DNA of 64,000 nt from Seriola aureovittata (GCF_021018895.1 NC_079368.1:62001-126000), one strand, 5' to 3'. Shown: positions 11,192 to 22,964, numbered from the stretch's first letter. Translations and numbers: made by a program. The notes: generated by a model from the letters alone, not told the origin.

Positions 11192-11652
11192 AGTTTTGGT
11201 GCTGTGTCAGCATGAAGAATGTGGCTCAGTTCCTGATCGACGAAAGCAGTGTCACTCTGAGTATCCAGCAGAGCATAAACAAGCTTTTCAGTTCTTGGAT
11301 TGTTACTTGAGGACACCCACACTGGCACGGTCATGGATGTGTTCACAGCTTGTCCGTCTCTTGCTACATTCAGTGAAAGTGCAGTTGACACATTTGTGTT
11401 AGCTGAGGGCGCCATTACCTGAGAGACAGGTTTTTCCCTTTTTGCATGGTTATCATCGTGAATACATGTTGGGTGCTTTCCTTGGCAAGTGACGCAGGAA
11501 TGGCGATGACAGCAGTCCCTTGCATTGTGCCCGATTTTCATGCATCCATAGCACAGCCTTTTTTCTTTCACAAATTGTCGATGCTCCTCCAGAGACTTTC
11601 TCATGAAATCAGAACAGCAGTAGAGCTGATGGTTTTTACTCTGACAAAACAT
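11185..11652 (-). pseudogene. BEL zinc knuckles and protease active site
   Basis: Two cysteine-histidine clusters (CYGCMKIGHNARDC and CVTCQGKHPTCIH) mark the nucleocapsid part of gag. About 80 residues later LLDTQSDTAFVD holds the aspartic protease active site; the usual D-T/S-G reads DTQ. It ends where the next frame begins, overlapping by 7 bp. Confidence 0.88.
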
Positions 11653-11860
11653 ACATTGAGGCTTTGCCTTCCTCTTGCCAATTTTAGACTCTTACTTTGT
11701 GTGACTGTTTGAGTGTTAAGAACACTGGCCTTGTTCCTTTTCATGTCCCTTTGATTTAGTTTTTCTGTGGATGCATCAGATAAGTGTAGTGCATGGAATG
11801 ATGTGATCGGGTTGCAGGCAACACTTCTTCTACTGACATAAAGTGCATAAAATGCAAAGT

Positions 11861-12236
11861 CTAGGAAGCTGGGGAATTCATTCCTGTCATTGTCAATGTC
11901 ATTGTTTGTTTAACCTGGCGGTTCCAGCAAGACGCTAACCAATCAGGCAATTTTTGAACTAATTTTTGATTCTCCTCACAATCGTTGAATATTTGGAGAC
12001 CTGACATGTGAGGTATGGCCTCTTGGCAGGCGTTCAAGAAGTCAGAGAAATTCCCTCTGGATGATAAATGGCTGTCCATACCTGTGATTCAGTTTGTTCC
12101 AGGCATCCCGATATGCTTCATCATCATTCCTGTAAAAATCTCCATCTAGAGTCTTGTGAGCCCTACCACCAAAATACTTCTTGAGGTAGAAAAGCTTATC
12201 AGCAGCAGAAATATTCCTCTGATCAATGAGTGACAA
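11861..12236 (-). pseudogene. BEL gag, central (DUF1759-like) part
   Basis: NISAADKLFYLKKYFGG, AHKTLDGDFYRNDDEAYRDA and LNHRYGQPFIIQ are the conserved gag core of Pao elements. One frameshift near 12060 breaks it. The open frame continues toward the knuckles with LPDWLASCWNRQV. Confidence 0.9.
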
Positions 12237-12290
12237 GAATGATGCCTTCCACCCAATAGAATTAATGGGGTTACCATTAAATACAGATGG

Positions 12291-12865
12291 CTATGGTGTC
12301 GGTAGTCTGTTAACTGCTATACTGTCTTGAACAGCTTGAGCAAGAAGAGCAACATCTGTATGTGGAGCTGGTGCCATGGCATTGAGAGGAGGAAGAGTAA
12401 GAGGGGGAGGAGGAGTGGCATGCGGAGAGGGCGCTGTGACACTGAGAGGAGGGGGTGGAGGAGTGGCATGTGGAGACATGTAATTTTGCCCTATGGAATT
12501 TGAGACCACAGGCTGGGTGTTAGACTCTCTTGTTGCCTCCTGTTAAGTAGGCCTTTAGCCTGGCCTGGGCTGCCCTCAAGTCTTTCTCTGCCTGAATCCG
12601 CCTCAACTCTCGCCTTTGAGTTTCTATTTTTTCCTTTTGTTTTTCCTCTTCAAGCAGCACTTCATACTCAGCCTCCTTAGCTGCAAGATCGGCTGCTGCA
12701 TCTGCATGTTTGGCTGCAACCAATGAGGCTATGCTTTGATGACTGGAGTGGATACTTGTGTGTGAGGCAGAGGATCCATATATGGACTTAGCATAAGCCC
12801 TAGCCCTTACTATAGCATCCCCAGAAAGATGATGGTCGGACTCTTTGACTGATGTTTCATGAATT
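12291..12865 (-). pseudogene. BEL gag, N-terminal coiled coil and proline-rich part
   Basis: From about 12865 the minus strand reads an alanine- and glutamate-rich helix (KEAEYEVLLEEEKQKEKIE, RRIQAEKDLRAAQARL) and then a proline-rich segment. It stays open without an ATG up to a stop at about 12868, so the true start is lost or lies in another frame. A frame break at about 12515 separates helix from proline-rich segment. Confidence 0.8.
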
Positions 12866-15031
12866 TATTAAAATCCATTCCACACCGTAAGAGCTGAGTG
12901 AAACACACAACAAACAATTAATTGAATATAAATTCACAAGGATACCTCTATCAAAGAAAAATAACAAACCATGAAATAAAACTTTAATCACATTCGTACC
13001 TTGTTCACTCTCCAACTGAGGTGCTAAATCCTTATAGTGTGGACATCGTCTTCACAGTAGATTGTCGTCAGTTATGAGCAGCAAAATTACCTAAGATTAT
13101 TAATATTATAATTACCTCTTCATGCACTTTAAGACCAAAGTTGTCATAATAAAACAATTGCAACTGCATTTACCACATTATGTTAAGACATTTATCCTAG
13201 TGCAAAAAATTTCTGCTTCCTGTGACCAACATGTCTGTGCAGACTGTATAGAAACCGGAGCAACTATTTAGGCAAGTTGTTGACTTCCACTAATGGAGTT
13301 TCAAAAATAAAAGCTCAACTTTCAAAATAAAATCTCCTCTGTGTTTTACATGCAAAAAAGAAAACCATATTGTAATAAACTAAAACATGTGCAAATGTGT
13401 GCAGTGCTTACAAATACAAAATAAAACAAATGACACTAAAATACAGAGTCATTTACAAACCCAGTCCTTTTAGATATGCTTGAGCCACTCACCACAATCT
13501 CTCCCCCCATCAGCGCTACTCTGTTTAGTGTTGCGGCAGAATGGCATCATCCTGAATACTCCTATCCGTGGCATATTTCCTCAAGGGAGTTTCATCCATC
13601 TCTTGATCACTGCCACTTCTCCCAGTCTCTGAGACAGCAGTCACATCCTTCTCCCCATCCTGCTTTTTCATCATCACTCAATATAAAGCCCTTCCCGTCC
13701 TCTTCTCCAACATCATTTACACATCAGCATAAGCTGGAATAATGCCCTTTTTTCTAAAGTGAAAACATTTGAAATCAGAATGTTCTCTGAGCACATGTCC
13801 ATGTTGGACACATAATCTGCAAACTCGAATTTGTCTATCATGTGTAACACGGAACTACTCAGCCCCAGCAACAGTTTCAAATTTCGTGGAATATGGAAGC
13901 GACCTGACAGTCTCTCAGCTCATCATTCTTAATTTCTTTTCCCATGACCCACAAATTTTTTAATTTTTACTACATCCAGCTTTCTTTTGATGTCTTCATC
14001 TAAAACTGTCAGTTCATATTGTTTTGGTGTTTTATTTTGACATGCAGGGCTGGACTGGGACCCGGGCTGGACTGGGACAAAAAATCGACCCAGGAAATTT
14101 TGGCCCGGACCGGCCCCCTTTCAAGTGGTTGAACACCACCTATAACACCTCCTTTACAGTCCCTTAAATATGCGCACTGTACTACAGCTGTTTTTTTGTG
14201 CCATGGACAAGTGTACCAGTATACTAGACTTGCTGTTGACTGCCTCAAAAAGGATCAGTGTACTCATTCACTCTTGACTGACTCCATGGCAATGACGTGG
14301 CTGTGATATGATAGGATATGATATGATATATGATATATATTCTAACAATGCCAAAAAGCTGATGCTACACTATTCATGTGGTAGCTATTGCACTATTAGT
14401 AACATTAGCTGATGATGGTCTCACTTTATGATATTATTTTTTTATGATTATTATTATCATTCACCTGGAATTAATGTTATTCAGCATCATCATCATCAAC
14501 ACGTCCATTTATTTACTTCAACTGTCTTTCCTATCAGGAAAGCCTTAGTATCGTGTTTTGTGTGTATACTATTGGCAGTTTGTACTGAAAAAGTTTATGC
14601 GCTCATCTTACTGCTTCTCCTATCTGCAACAGTCCATTCGGAGTCATACATAACGTTAACATCAATAATATCACTTTATGCCTTTTTTCACTTTGCCTAT
14701 CTTTTTTAACAGGAAAGCCTCAGAATGGTGTTTTCCGTTTGTACTAGTTGCAAATATTGGTAAAGTTTGCCCTCCACCGCTGGTAGATGTGTGTGTATGA
14801 AAGTTAACGTTACAGTGTTTTGTGGTTTATATTTTGTATATTTTGTCATTAAGTCCCAATAGTTTTGTAATTTGTTATTTTCTAACTGTGCAGTTAGTTA
14901 ACGGAATATAACAGCTACAGCACGAGCCGCAGCTGATTAACAGCACAGCAGTTTACTGTTGCTAGACAACCAGAAAGCCCCTCAGGCTGTGGTGCTGCAG
15001 AAATAGGAAAAGGGAGATGTTCTTATAGATA
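12866..15031. other. Stretch without a recognised gene
   Basis: Nothing certain is found. A GGGCTGGACTGGGAC motif occurs twice in 14046-14080; I recall similar ends in fish hAT-like repeats, but no partner end or transposase is present. On the minus strand a 48-codon frame (about 13522-13668) and neighbouring acidic frames could be a decayed exon; I cannot assign them. A 93-codon plus-strand frame at 14428-14709 looks like chance. Confidence 0.4.
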
Positions 15032-15415
15032 CAGTGCTTTCTGAAAGGATTCACACCCCTTCACTTTCCCCACATTTTGTTATATTACAGCCTTATTCCA
15101 AAATGGATTAAATTCCTTTTTTTCTCATCAATCTAGACACAATATCCCATAATGACAAAGCGAAAAAGACTTTTTAGAAATTCTTGCAAATTTATTAAAA
15201 ATAAAAAACTGAAATATCGCATGTACATAAGTATTCACACCCTTTGCTGTGACACTCAAAAGTGAGCTTAGGTGTATCCTGTTTCCACTGATCATCCTTG
15301 AGATGTTTCTACAACTTGATTGGAGTCTACCTGTAGTAAATTCAATTGATTGGACATGATTTGGAAAGGCACACACTCGTCTATATAAGGTCCCGCTGTT
15401 GACAAATAATGATCA
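15032..15415 (+). mobile_element. Tc1/mariner end fragment
   Basis: CAGTGC following a TA at 15030-15031, then the ATTCACACCCCTTCACTTTCC-type terminal sequence and its internal repeat (TAAGTATTCACACCCTT near 15230). The same terminal sequence starts the element at 63341. Only this arm, up to the TATATAAGG segment at about 15385, is present; no transposase follows. Confidence 0.88.
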
Positions 15416-15624
15416 AACACCTTAAAGTAATGTTAAAAAACCTGTAACAGCACAATCTAAGTACAATATTTAATGATTCAGATCAATTTTCTTACATTTT
15501 CAAAATATAATATACTGAAGAAATGCAAATGAAATTGTTAAGTCTCTCTATGCAGCCCTTCAACTTAAGTGGGGCTGGAAACTTAATAACTTAATTACAA
15601 ATAACATACACACCACTATTGACT

Positions 15625-16008
15625 TTATAACACTTTTATTTAATATATTCAGATGTAAATTTACAATATCAACCAATTATTCACAAATAGTTCTTCAGAG
15701 CCCCCAAGAATGATTTGAAATACTAAAACTAGCATTTCTCCATTGGTATATCATGCCTGTTAGGGTTACTATAATGAGGAGTTCATGATTTCACCTCTGA
15801 AAGAGGGGTGCTGTGGAGCTGAGGGGGTTGTGGTCTGCTGTTTCTTAGCTTGTATTTTCCAATTCAGTTTTATCTTGTTTTCCACAATATTCTCGATATA
15901 GTTCCAACAACATATGTGGACAAACATTATACTATCTTTTATGTCAGAATCCCAACTATACAGTGTATTAAAAAGTAAAATCAAAACATAGCACAAAGGT
16001 CACTGAAT
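15625..16008 (-). other. Probable 3' untranslated region of the unidentified gene
   Basis: The stretch lies between the TAG at 16009 and an AATAAA at 15635-15640 (minus). It contains a 75-codon open frame (15769-15996) in another phase. If the real splice donor is the GGTATAG just before the stop, part of this could be coding. Confidence 0.3.
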
Positions 16009-17547
16009 CTATACCAGAAGTGACAGTGCAACAAAGCAGATGAAGAAAAATACACCTTCAAATTGCCAGTAATCAGCTGGATCCTTGGTGCATCTGGGGG
16101 AAAAAAGAAATAACAGACACTAAGATTCACTGTAAAGTCCTGATAAAGTATGATTTCATTTTTTTTCACATTACTTTAATACAGCTTAAACAAATGTTAT
16201 ATAAATTATCTGTACCGACAAGGAATGCTCTGACCTTCTGTGGGTGAATTCTAATGTTCCACCTGACTAAATATCAAACATCTGAAGCTCATTTTCAGAA
16301 CATTCTGCTTGTGCTAAACAGGCACGCTGAGAACCCACCTATGTAGGTGCATATTGACAATGTGCCCTTAAAATAATGGCGAAATATTGTGCCATTTACT
16401 TAAGACCAGGTTTTTGTTGGTCAATTGAAACAACTGGTTATTTAAACAATGTGTGCACTGGAAGGAAAAATTTCAACTTTCAAACTAGCAAAGACACTTG
16501 AGTTGCGCTTTATGCCAGGTGAAAGATAGGGCTCATACACTCCCTAGTCAGCTGCTTGGAAAAAATTAACCACAGAGGACAGAAAACTTCATTCAGCTGA
16601 ACGGGGAGAAAACAGCAACAGAGACCCCTGATCTGTGGATATCTGGAGTCCAGACCAGTCACAACAAGTCAACAGACCAATGGTGTAACTTCATGACTAC
16701 CGTCACATGGTATTCAGCTGACCAAAGGTTTAATGGTAAAACTCAACTCTATCACTCGGTCAGTGTCAGTACTGCTACGGTCCAGCCAAAAATCTGACCA
16801 CATGACTCTCTTCTCTAAAACCTTCCCTGGCTACTTGTTGTTTTTAGAATACAATTTTAAAAAATCCTCCTCCTGGTCTATGCACTTACTGGTCTGGCTT
16901 CACAGTACGTCCCAGACAGTTTACAATCCCAGCAGATCACAAGTTGGAAATCTCCATGTGCCTAGAGCATTTTCAAAGTGTAGGAGATGGCTTTTAGCAT
17001 CTATGCACCTAAAACAGTTTACCTCCTGATCTTAGATTTGCCCCATTAATGTGTTCTTTTAAAACCAACTGGAGGACAGGGCTTTTAACCCAGAAACACT
17101 TAATTCTGTACCCTACCATTTGGTGATATATTGTCACTCCTGGTTCACTCAGCATTATCATGATCTTGCGGGTCCTTGGCTGTGTTAAATACAGTTTGAC
17201 ACACCAAAAAATATCTCAGAGCTATTACCTTTGAGTAATTGCCATGCTTCTTACTAATAACTTCCATGCTGTTGAGATCAGTAACTGCACACCATACTTC
17301 CTGGGGAGGATTCTAGTACAGTGATTGCCATCTAACCTACAAACATCAATGTTTACATTAACTTCAGATCAAACCAAAGATATTTAGCACCAGTTAGTAA
17401 ATCAGTCTCTTTATATCAAGTGTAAAATGTGTGTTTTGAAGAGTGCTACCTGCAAAGCTGAAGAAGGCCTGAAGTGAAGTTGTTGATACTAAAAACCCCA
17501 AAATGCACATCACAGCATCTCACCCGGCAGTTCTTGATCTCAGCAGC
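16009..17547 (-). CDS. Unidentified spliced gene, last two coding exons
   Basis: Two minus-strand exons fit together. The upstream one, 17450-17547 (98 bp), has a TTGTCTTTGTCCAG acceptor and a TTTGCAG/GTAGCA donor. The downstream one starts at 16093 after TTTTTTCCCCCAG. The codon split across them is AG|A, and the joined frame stays open for about 60 residues: a cysteine-rich stretch (KNCRVRCCD), then GLLQLCRCTK, then a hydrophobic helix (GVFFFICFVALSLLV) directly before a TAG at 16009-16011. An AATAAA follows at 15635-15640. A tiny further exon at 17671-17706 is possible. The G-L-x-x-x-C-x-C plus helix faintly recalls claudin/PMP22 proteins; I cannot name it. It could also be a decayed gene. 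Confidence 0.45.
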
Positions 17548-17734
17548 CTGGACAAAGACAAGTATGTCATGTTTATGTTCTTAATAAATTGTCAACTGAG
17601 TGTACATTAATAATTGTCAGCTGAAAGAGCCTGACTGGAATTAATTAATTGCTGTTGGTGCTGTTTTCACCTGGGAACTGATACTGGCTCCCTGGCAGCC
17701 TAAATACTGTATGTGTTTAATACTTTTATCATAT

Positions 17735-17753
17735 ATTATTATTATTATTATTA
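17735..17753. repeat. ATT trinucleotide microsatellite
   Basis: About six ATT units. Confidence 0.9.
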
Positions 17754-19213
17754 TCACCATATAAGACGTTACACCCCTTCTCTTCCCCTTTAAAAATGTG
17801 GCGCAGTAACACCTTTACACAGGGTACATTACCTTTCATTAACAGCAGTGAGTGACCATTTACATGCCCAGTGTAGTGTCTCATCGCCAGTCTCTGGAGT
17901 TTCTGTTACCGGTAGAGTTTATTGCTGCTCTATCTGAACATAGTTAATGTTGTTGATTTCTTCATTATAGTGACTAATTACCTGCTGTACATTTAAACTC
18001 ACCAGTTCTGCTCTAGCACCTACAGCTCTCTGCTACTTTTAGCGAATTTCACTGAATCAGCATTTGTTTATGTAACCCACTCGGTAGGTAAGTATATACA
18101 CCGGACCAGAATTTTCTAGATTCACAGGGAGGAGTAATGATTTGGACACCACAACGAGTAAGAGGAGACATAGAGGTGAGTTAAAGCAAACACACTGTAT
18201 TAAACACACATGGAAAATTAGTTTACAAATACTGCCGGCTTTAAATATTGTTTCTTTCAAATGTCTTTTAACCGGGTGCACCCTTCATAAAATGATTGTC
18301 TCTCTTTGTCAAAAAATAAAAAATTGTTCGCTTCAATGGTTCCTTTAAGTCTATTCCAAAAGTCCTACCACACTGATAGGACAAATGATGAAGAATGAAG
18401 AAGGTCCTGTTCAATCCAGATGCTCACACGGTTGGCTCTCCATCCCCCTCGTCAGGGAGAGAATCCACCTCAATCCAGAATCCAGGGTATCAAAAAACCC
18501 AGCCTGTATAATATAACAGATTTAAATGAATCTATTCAACTTCTTTTTAACTGTACAGTTTGTATTTTCTAAATATCACTGTATTATACAGCCTTTTACT
18601 GTTAACTTATAAAAAGATAAGTGCTGTATTGCATTATACTGTTACCACATGAATTGTTAACCTTACTGTTTTTTTTAAATGAAAACAAAGTCATTAAATG
18701 GCTGATAAACAATCAGGAGCTCATATGTAAATGATCTGGAAAACCATTCACAGTTCAATAAATCCTCACTTACACTGGATTAAGGTAAGTAATATAATGT
18801 AAAATAAATTCTTTGTTGATTATTTGTGAGGTTCTCACAATACTGACATCGCGCCCTCATATGCACGTTACACAGTACTATACAAAATCAAGCAGTCTCA
18901 AAACCCATGAAACTCATAAATGATAACTCTTATGTTTTCACCATGTAAGTAAGATGCTCACATACTCTTTATATACACATACATTCCCGTTTTTGTCTTT
19001 TGTCCGTTTTTTAAAAGTAACACAAGACTGTGGGTTTATGCTTCAGGTCGGTGGCTAAAATGCCACAAGGCTAGGCTAATTCAAGGAGCTAACTGCTGCT
19101 GCATCACAGTACTCACCGAGAAAAGAAAAGATTAAACACAGGTAAGGTCCCCGGGGTCGCTCACAGTGGTTCACCAGACATTTGCCGACTCGAACTGCTT
19201 CTCTTTTTAATAA
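17754..19213. other. Stretch without a recognised gene
   Basis: No transposon or gene is recognised. Minus-strand donor-like sites occur (for example AGAACTG/GTGAGT at about 18003 and TTTCTCG/GTGAGT at about 19113) that could belong to 5' exons of the gene at 16009-17547, but I see no supporting coding frame. Confidence 0.35.
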
Positions 19214-19644
19214 TGTAACACAATATTAAATGTTTTAACAATTTTTATGCATCTCCGTGTCGTCCGTGTCTCTGCTCTCTTCATGCTATCGCTCTGTGTA
19301 CTTCTCACAGCGCGTCTCCCTAACCTGCGCCAGGGGCGGGACATGAACTACTTTACACCAATCACGATTCAGCTACCTCAGTATGAACCAATGGCATTAC
19401 ATTTTCTTCACAGGACCACTCTCTTAAGCAACTTGGACCTCTGGGATGAAATTAATTACTAAATTGAATGCAAAATGAAATAAGGAATGTTGTTATGAAT
19501 TAAATGTTATTTTCATTTAATGCTCAATGAAATAAAAAGTATGTCTACTCATTGTAACAGTTTGGTTCGTTTTTTTCCCCCAACAGATTACACATCTAAA
19601 TACCTAACTGTGTATTTAGTTTCTCAATTTCTTAACAGGTTACA
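19214..19644 (-). repeat. 3' LTR of element C
   Basis: Bounded by TGTAAC and GTTACA. On the minus strand it carries two inverted CCAAT boxes (ATTGG), a GC box (CCCGCCCC) and, later, an AATATTGTGTTACA end. The promoter-like features near 19330-19400 therefore belong to this LTR. Confidence 0.82.
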
Positions 19645-19659
19645 CTCTCCCCCCTTAAA
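19645..19659 (-). other. Polypurine tract of element C
   Basis: Minus-strand TTTAAGGGGGGAGAG directly before the LTR start; primer for plus-strand DNA synthesis. Confidence 0.75.
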
Positions 19660-20445
19660 TGTATGCACGTCCCATTGCATGATTAAAGGGCTTTTGGGTA
19701 ACTACTGGCTCTGTTACTTCCAGAGGAAGCTTTATCAACCAATCTCTACTGGCACTATCATTAAGAGAATTGGTGAGGGCAGTACTCAAACCCTGAAAAA
19801 AGGAAGTAACAATAGAGACTAGGGGGTTTCCCAACTCAGGATAATGGAACCTACGTGATGGCTCACGTTGTCTGAGTGATCTTCTGACAGGAATATCTGG
19901 TTCTGTCTTTTCTTGGGTTGGTATCTCTGCCTCTGTATGATATTTAGTTTCTGATTTCATAGGACTTCCTTCCACAGGTTCAGAACTAGTGTCAAGCTCT
20001 CCAGGTAGGTTTTCAATTTCCGTCTCAGGTAAGTTTTGTGTTTCCTTTTCACGTACGATTTATGTTTCCTTTTCAGGTAGGTTTCCTGTTTCCTCATCAG
20101 ATGACTGTTTCATTTCCTTTTCAGGTAAGTTTCTGATTTCTCCAGATGTTAAGGTCTCAGAGTAACCAACTTCTCCTTCCTCCTCATCAGATGAACATAA
20201 CTCTCTTTCAGACTGAAGGGCATCACTTGGTCTTACAGCTGCTGGAACTGAATCCACAGTGATGTGTGGATGAAGGTTTCCAGGGTTTTGCCTATGCTTG
20301 CCTGGAGCAGGTGCAAGCCTGTGCCTTGGCATTTCATACGCCTTGACAAACCTATTCTCTTGAACATCTGGCAAGGTAGCAGTTGCATACCAGCCTTCAT
20401 AGGCACCATCATCTGAAACAAGGGGCTCCTCATCTTGCTGGATAG
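19660..20445 (-). pseudogene. Pol C-terminal tail of element C
   Basis: Acidic tail with repeated NLPEKE-like units (about 20140-20000), ending with a basic block RRSLRQREPSRRFHYPELG and the FFQGLSTALTNSL segment typical of the end of this family's polyprotein. A TAA at about 20057 interrupts the repeats. The tail begins in the same codon as the sequence left of the element B insertion. Confidence 0.8.
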
Positions 20446-21171
20446 TGTCACGCGGTGAGGTCAAGTTGGGGTTTTGTCCTGTCTCCATGTCTTGTCATTT
20501 CCTGTTTTATTTTGAAAAGTAACTTTCCTCTCGTTTCAGGTCACTTGCCCTTCCTCATGTGTCACTTGTCGGAGTGTCTTCCCTGATTCCTGATTGTGTC
20601 CACTTGTTTCCCATTGCCCTCATGTGTCTTATAGTCTGCGTCTCCCTTTGTCTTGTGCCAGAGTGTTTCGTTCCGTTCGTGCACCCCAGCCAGTCATCAC
20701 AGATCTTGCCTTGCATTGTCTCTGCCTTGTTCTATGCATTCTTTACCTCCATGTGAGTGATTTTTTGTTGGTATTTTCATAGTTTAGAGCCATCTGTTTT
20801 GTCAAGTTTATAGCAGTTTTTGTAGCCCCCTTGGAGTGAATTTTTGTTCTATTTGTTTTTGCCTAGTTGTAATTGTAGAGCCTCTGTTTTTTGAGAGCGT
20901 TTTAGTTGGTCATAGTGTACAGCTTTTGTCTTCATCCTTGTGGAGTGATTTCCTGTTGGTTTTTTCCTTTTTGTTTCTGCAGTTTTGTTCCTCCATTTGG
21001 AGTGGTTTTTGTTTATTAGTTTTTTTCCCTGATAAGTTTAGTTTGTGTTGATAGTATAAATTCCATAGCTGGTTTATTTTGGTCACTCACAGCCGAGGTT
21101 AGAATATATTAATAAAGTCTGCCTATTGAACACTCTGCATCTGAGTCCTCTTTATAGTCCAGGCCTGACAG
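20446..21171 (+). repeat. 5' LTR of chromovirus B
   Basis: TGTCACGCGG..GGCCTGACA. It includes a TATA-like TTATAG at 20629-20634, then GCCAGAGTGT at 20657-20666, which is complementary to the primer site (likely 5' end of the transcript), and an AATAAA at about 21112. It differs from the 3' LTR by scattered substitutions and small indels. Confidence 0.93.
20629..20666 (+). promoter_or_regulatory. Core promoter and predicted transcript start of chromovirus B
   Basis: TTATAG lies 23-28 bp before GCCAGAGTGT. The spacing and the match to the primer site together suggest that the RNA starts at about 20657. The same arrangement is in the 3' LTR (about 24788-24825). Confidence 0.55.
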
Positions 21172-21183
21172 TACACTCTGGCC
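21172..21183 (+). other. Self-primer binding site of chromovirus B
   Basis: Directly after the 5' LTR: GTACACTCTGGC. The last ten bases are the exact reverse complement of 20657-20666 inside the same LTR. No tRNA 3'-end complement (TGG..) begins here. Tf1 and sushi elements prime reverse transcription with their own folded RNA 5' end, and this site fits that mechanism. Confidence 0.7.
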
Positions 21184-21186
21184 AGT

Positions 21187-21735
21187 ATGGACTCAGCAGA
21201 GAATAAACAACTGACAGAGTACCTGCGTGCCCAAGAGGCCCGTCTCTCCCATCAGGAGGAGTTTCAGACGGCTTTGGCTCATCAGTTGAGTCTCCTCACG
21301 GCTCAAATTCAGGTCCTGCAGGATCGTCCCACTCAGACGACCACAGCTCCCGAGCCTCCGGCAGCTGCTGCTGCTCCCGCCCCGGCTGTGCCCATCGTCG
21401 GGGCTGGCAGTAAATTAGCCCAACCAGAGAAATTCTCTGGGGAACCGGGACTATGTAAGACTTTTCTCATTGACTGTTCACTTCATTATGAACCATCTCC
21501 CCATGCTTTCCCCACTGACTGGTCCAAGATAGCATTCATGATGTCCCATCTGACCGGACGAGCCAAAGCTTGGGCCTCAGCAGAGTGGGCTCGGGACTCT
21601 CCACTCTGCAGCTCCCTCACAGACTTTCAGGCGGCTTTGCAAAAGACTTTTGACCCGGTTACGACTGAAAAGGCGCAGGAACTGAGCAGACTAAAACAAG
21701 GCAGCGACTTTGTCTGTGACTACGCCAAGATGTAA
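21187..21735 (+). pseudogene. Gag of chromovirus B, C-terminally truncated
   Basis: The ATG lies 4 bp after the primer site. A predicted N-terminal coiled coil (EYLRAQEARLSHQEEFQ), an alanine/proline linker, then the capsid core with QPEKFSGEPG, AFMMSHLTGRAKAWASAEW and DFQAALQKTFDP. It stops at 183 residues in a TAA created at the deletion joint, well short of a full gag; the zinc knuckle is missing. Capsid assembly would not be possible in the normal way. Confidence 0.9.
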
Positions 21736-21737
21736 CT

Positions 21738-22964
21738 GTGGCCAACCTTGCCTCTGCTAATCCTGCAACAGACTCCGAGTACCCGGACCTGAGCTCCGTG
21801 CCTTCCTGCTACCACCGCCTTCGGGAGGTATTAAGTAAAAATAAAGCCATGTCACTCCCTCCACATCGGCCATATGACTGCGCTATTGAACTGATTCCAG
21901 GCTCCACCATACCCAAGGGCCGACTGTACTCGGTCTCTGGGCCAGAGAGGGTGGCCATGCAGGAGTACATCGAAACCTCACTGAAGGCAGGGTTGATCCG
22001 CCCTTCATCATCACCAGCAGGTGCCGGCTTCTTCTTTGTGGGCAAGAAGGATGGTTCCCTAAGACCTTGTATAGACGACAGCCCTCTTAATGACATTACA
22101 ATTAAGAACCGTTACCCACTTCCTCTCATGTCTTCTGTGTTTGACCAGCTCCAGCAGGCCAGAGTGTTCACAAAGCTAGACCTTCGCAATGCTTACCATT
22201 TGGTCAGAATAAGAGAGGGTGACGAGTGGAAAACAGGTTTTAACACACCAAACGGTCATTACGAGTACCTGGTCATGCCGTTCGGGTTAACCAATGCGCC
22301 TGCTGTGTTCCAAGCTATGATTAATGAGGTACTCAGGGATTTTCTCGACCATTTTGTTTATGTTTACATTGATGACATTCTCATTTACTCCCCTGACCTT
22401 GACTCACACCAAGACCATGTAACCAGAGTACTAAAAAGATTGTTGGAAAATGATCTCTACGTCAAAGCGGAAAAGAGTGAGTTCCATGCCGACACCGTCT
22501 CCTTCCTGGGCTTCATTGTAGCCCCTGGAAGAGTGCAGATGGACCCGGCTAAAATTAGCGCTGTAGCCGAGTGGCCTACACCTGATAGCTGCAAGAAGGT
22601 TCAGCAGTTTCTCGGTTTCGCTAACTTTTACAGGCGGTTTATCAAGGGCTTTAGCGCAATAGCTGCCCCTCTCCATGCTCTTACTTCCTCTCAGGTGCGT
22701 TTCCACTTGTCCCCAGAGGAGGAGACAGCCTTCCAGACCCTCAAGCGTCGCATTACCTCGGCTCCCATCCTCACCATGCCAGACCCCCAGCGACAGTTTG
22801 TGGTCGAGGTAGACGCCTCCAACGAAGGGATCGGGGCAGTTCTCTCTCAACGGTCGGAGCAGGATGGTAAGATGCATCCCTGCGCCTTTTTGTCACGGCG
22901 GCTGTCCAAAGCTGAGCGGAACTATGATTTGGGAAACCACGAAAACTGCTGGCGGTCAAGGTAG
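21738..22964 (+). pseudogene. Reverse transcriptase and start of RNase H, chromovirus B
   Basis: A 408-codon frame covering the complete [59 protein letters not shown] and the catalytic YIDDILIYS, followed by the [13 protein letters not shown] connection and RNase H start [17 protein letters not shown]. The protease that should precede it is deleted. A frameshift at about 22940, in NYDLGN.., ends it early; RNase H continues in another frame. Confidence 0.93.

Larger units (their letters stand above)
6906..12865 (-). mobile_element. BEL/Pao retrotransposon, truncated and internally duplicated
   Basis: Gag, protease, RT, RNase H and integrase of a BEL/Pao element lie in order on the minus strand. 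No LTR is visible at either end: the 3' part is lost inside the integrase core (about 6906) and the 5' part fades before gag. About 1.1 kb covering RNase H and the integrase zinc domain is present twice, 7229-8353 and 8588-9643, with the 235-bp repeat between the two copies. Confidence 0.92.

Noticed and set aside
14428..14709. 93-codon plus-strand frame
   Set aside because: Low-complexity, AT-rich DNA and no conserved motif.
19247..19462. Open frame with a signal-peptide-like start, and a nearby promoter-like patch with CCAAT and GC boxes
   Set aside because: Both lie within the LTR of element C (19214-19644); the frame is antisense to the element.
20559..21051. Cysteine-rich and hydrophobic open frames
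   Set aside because: They are in the 5' LTR of chromovirus B and recur at 24716-25037 in the 3' LTR.
21172..21190. tRNA primer site starting at TGGCCAGT
   Set aside because: It lacks the TGGT/TGGC-N18 agreement with any tRNA I can recall, begins 9 bases inside, and the self-complementary explanation fits two elements.
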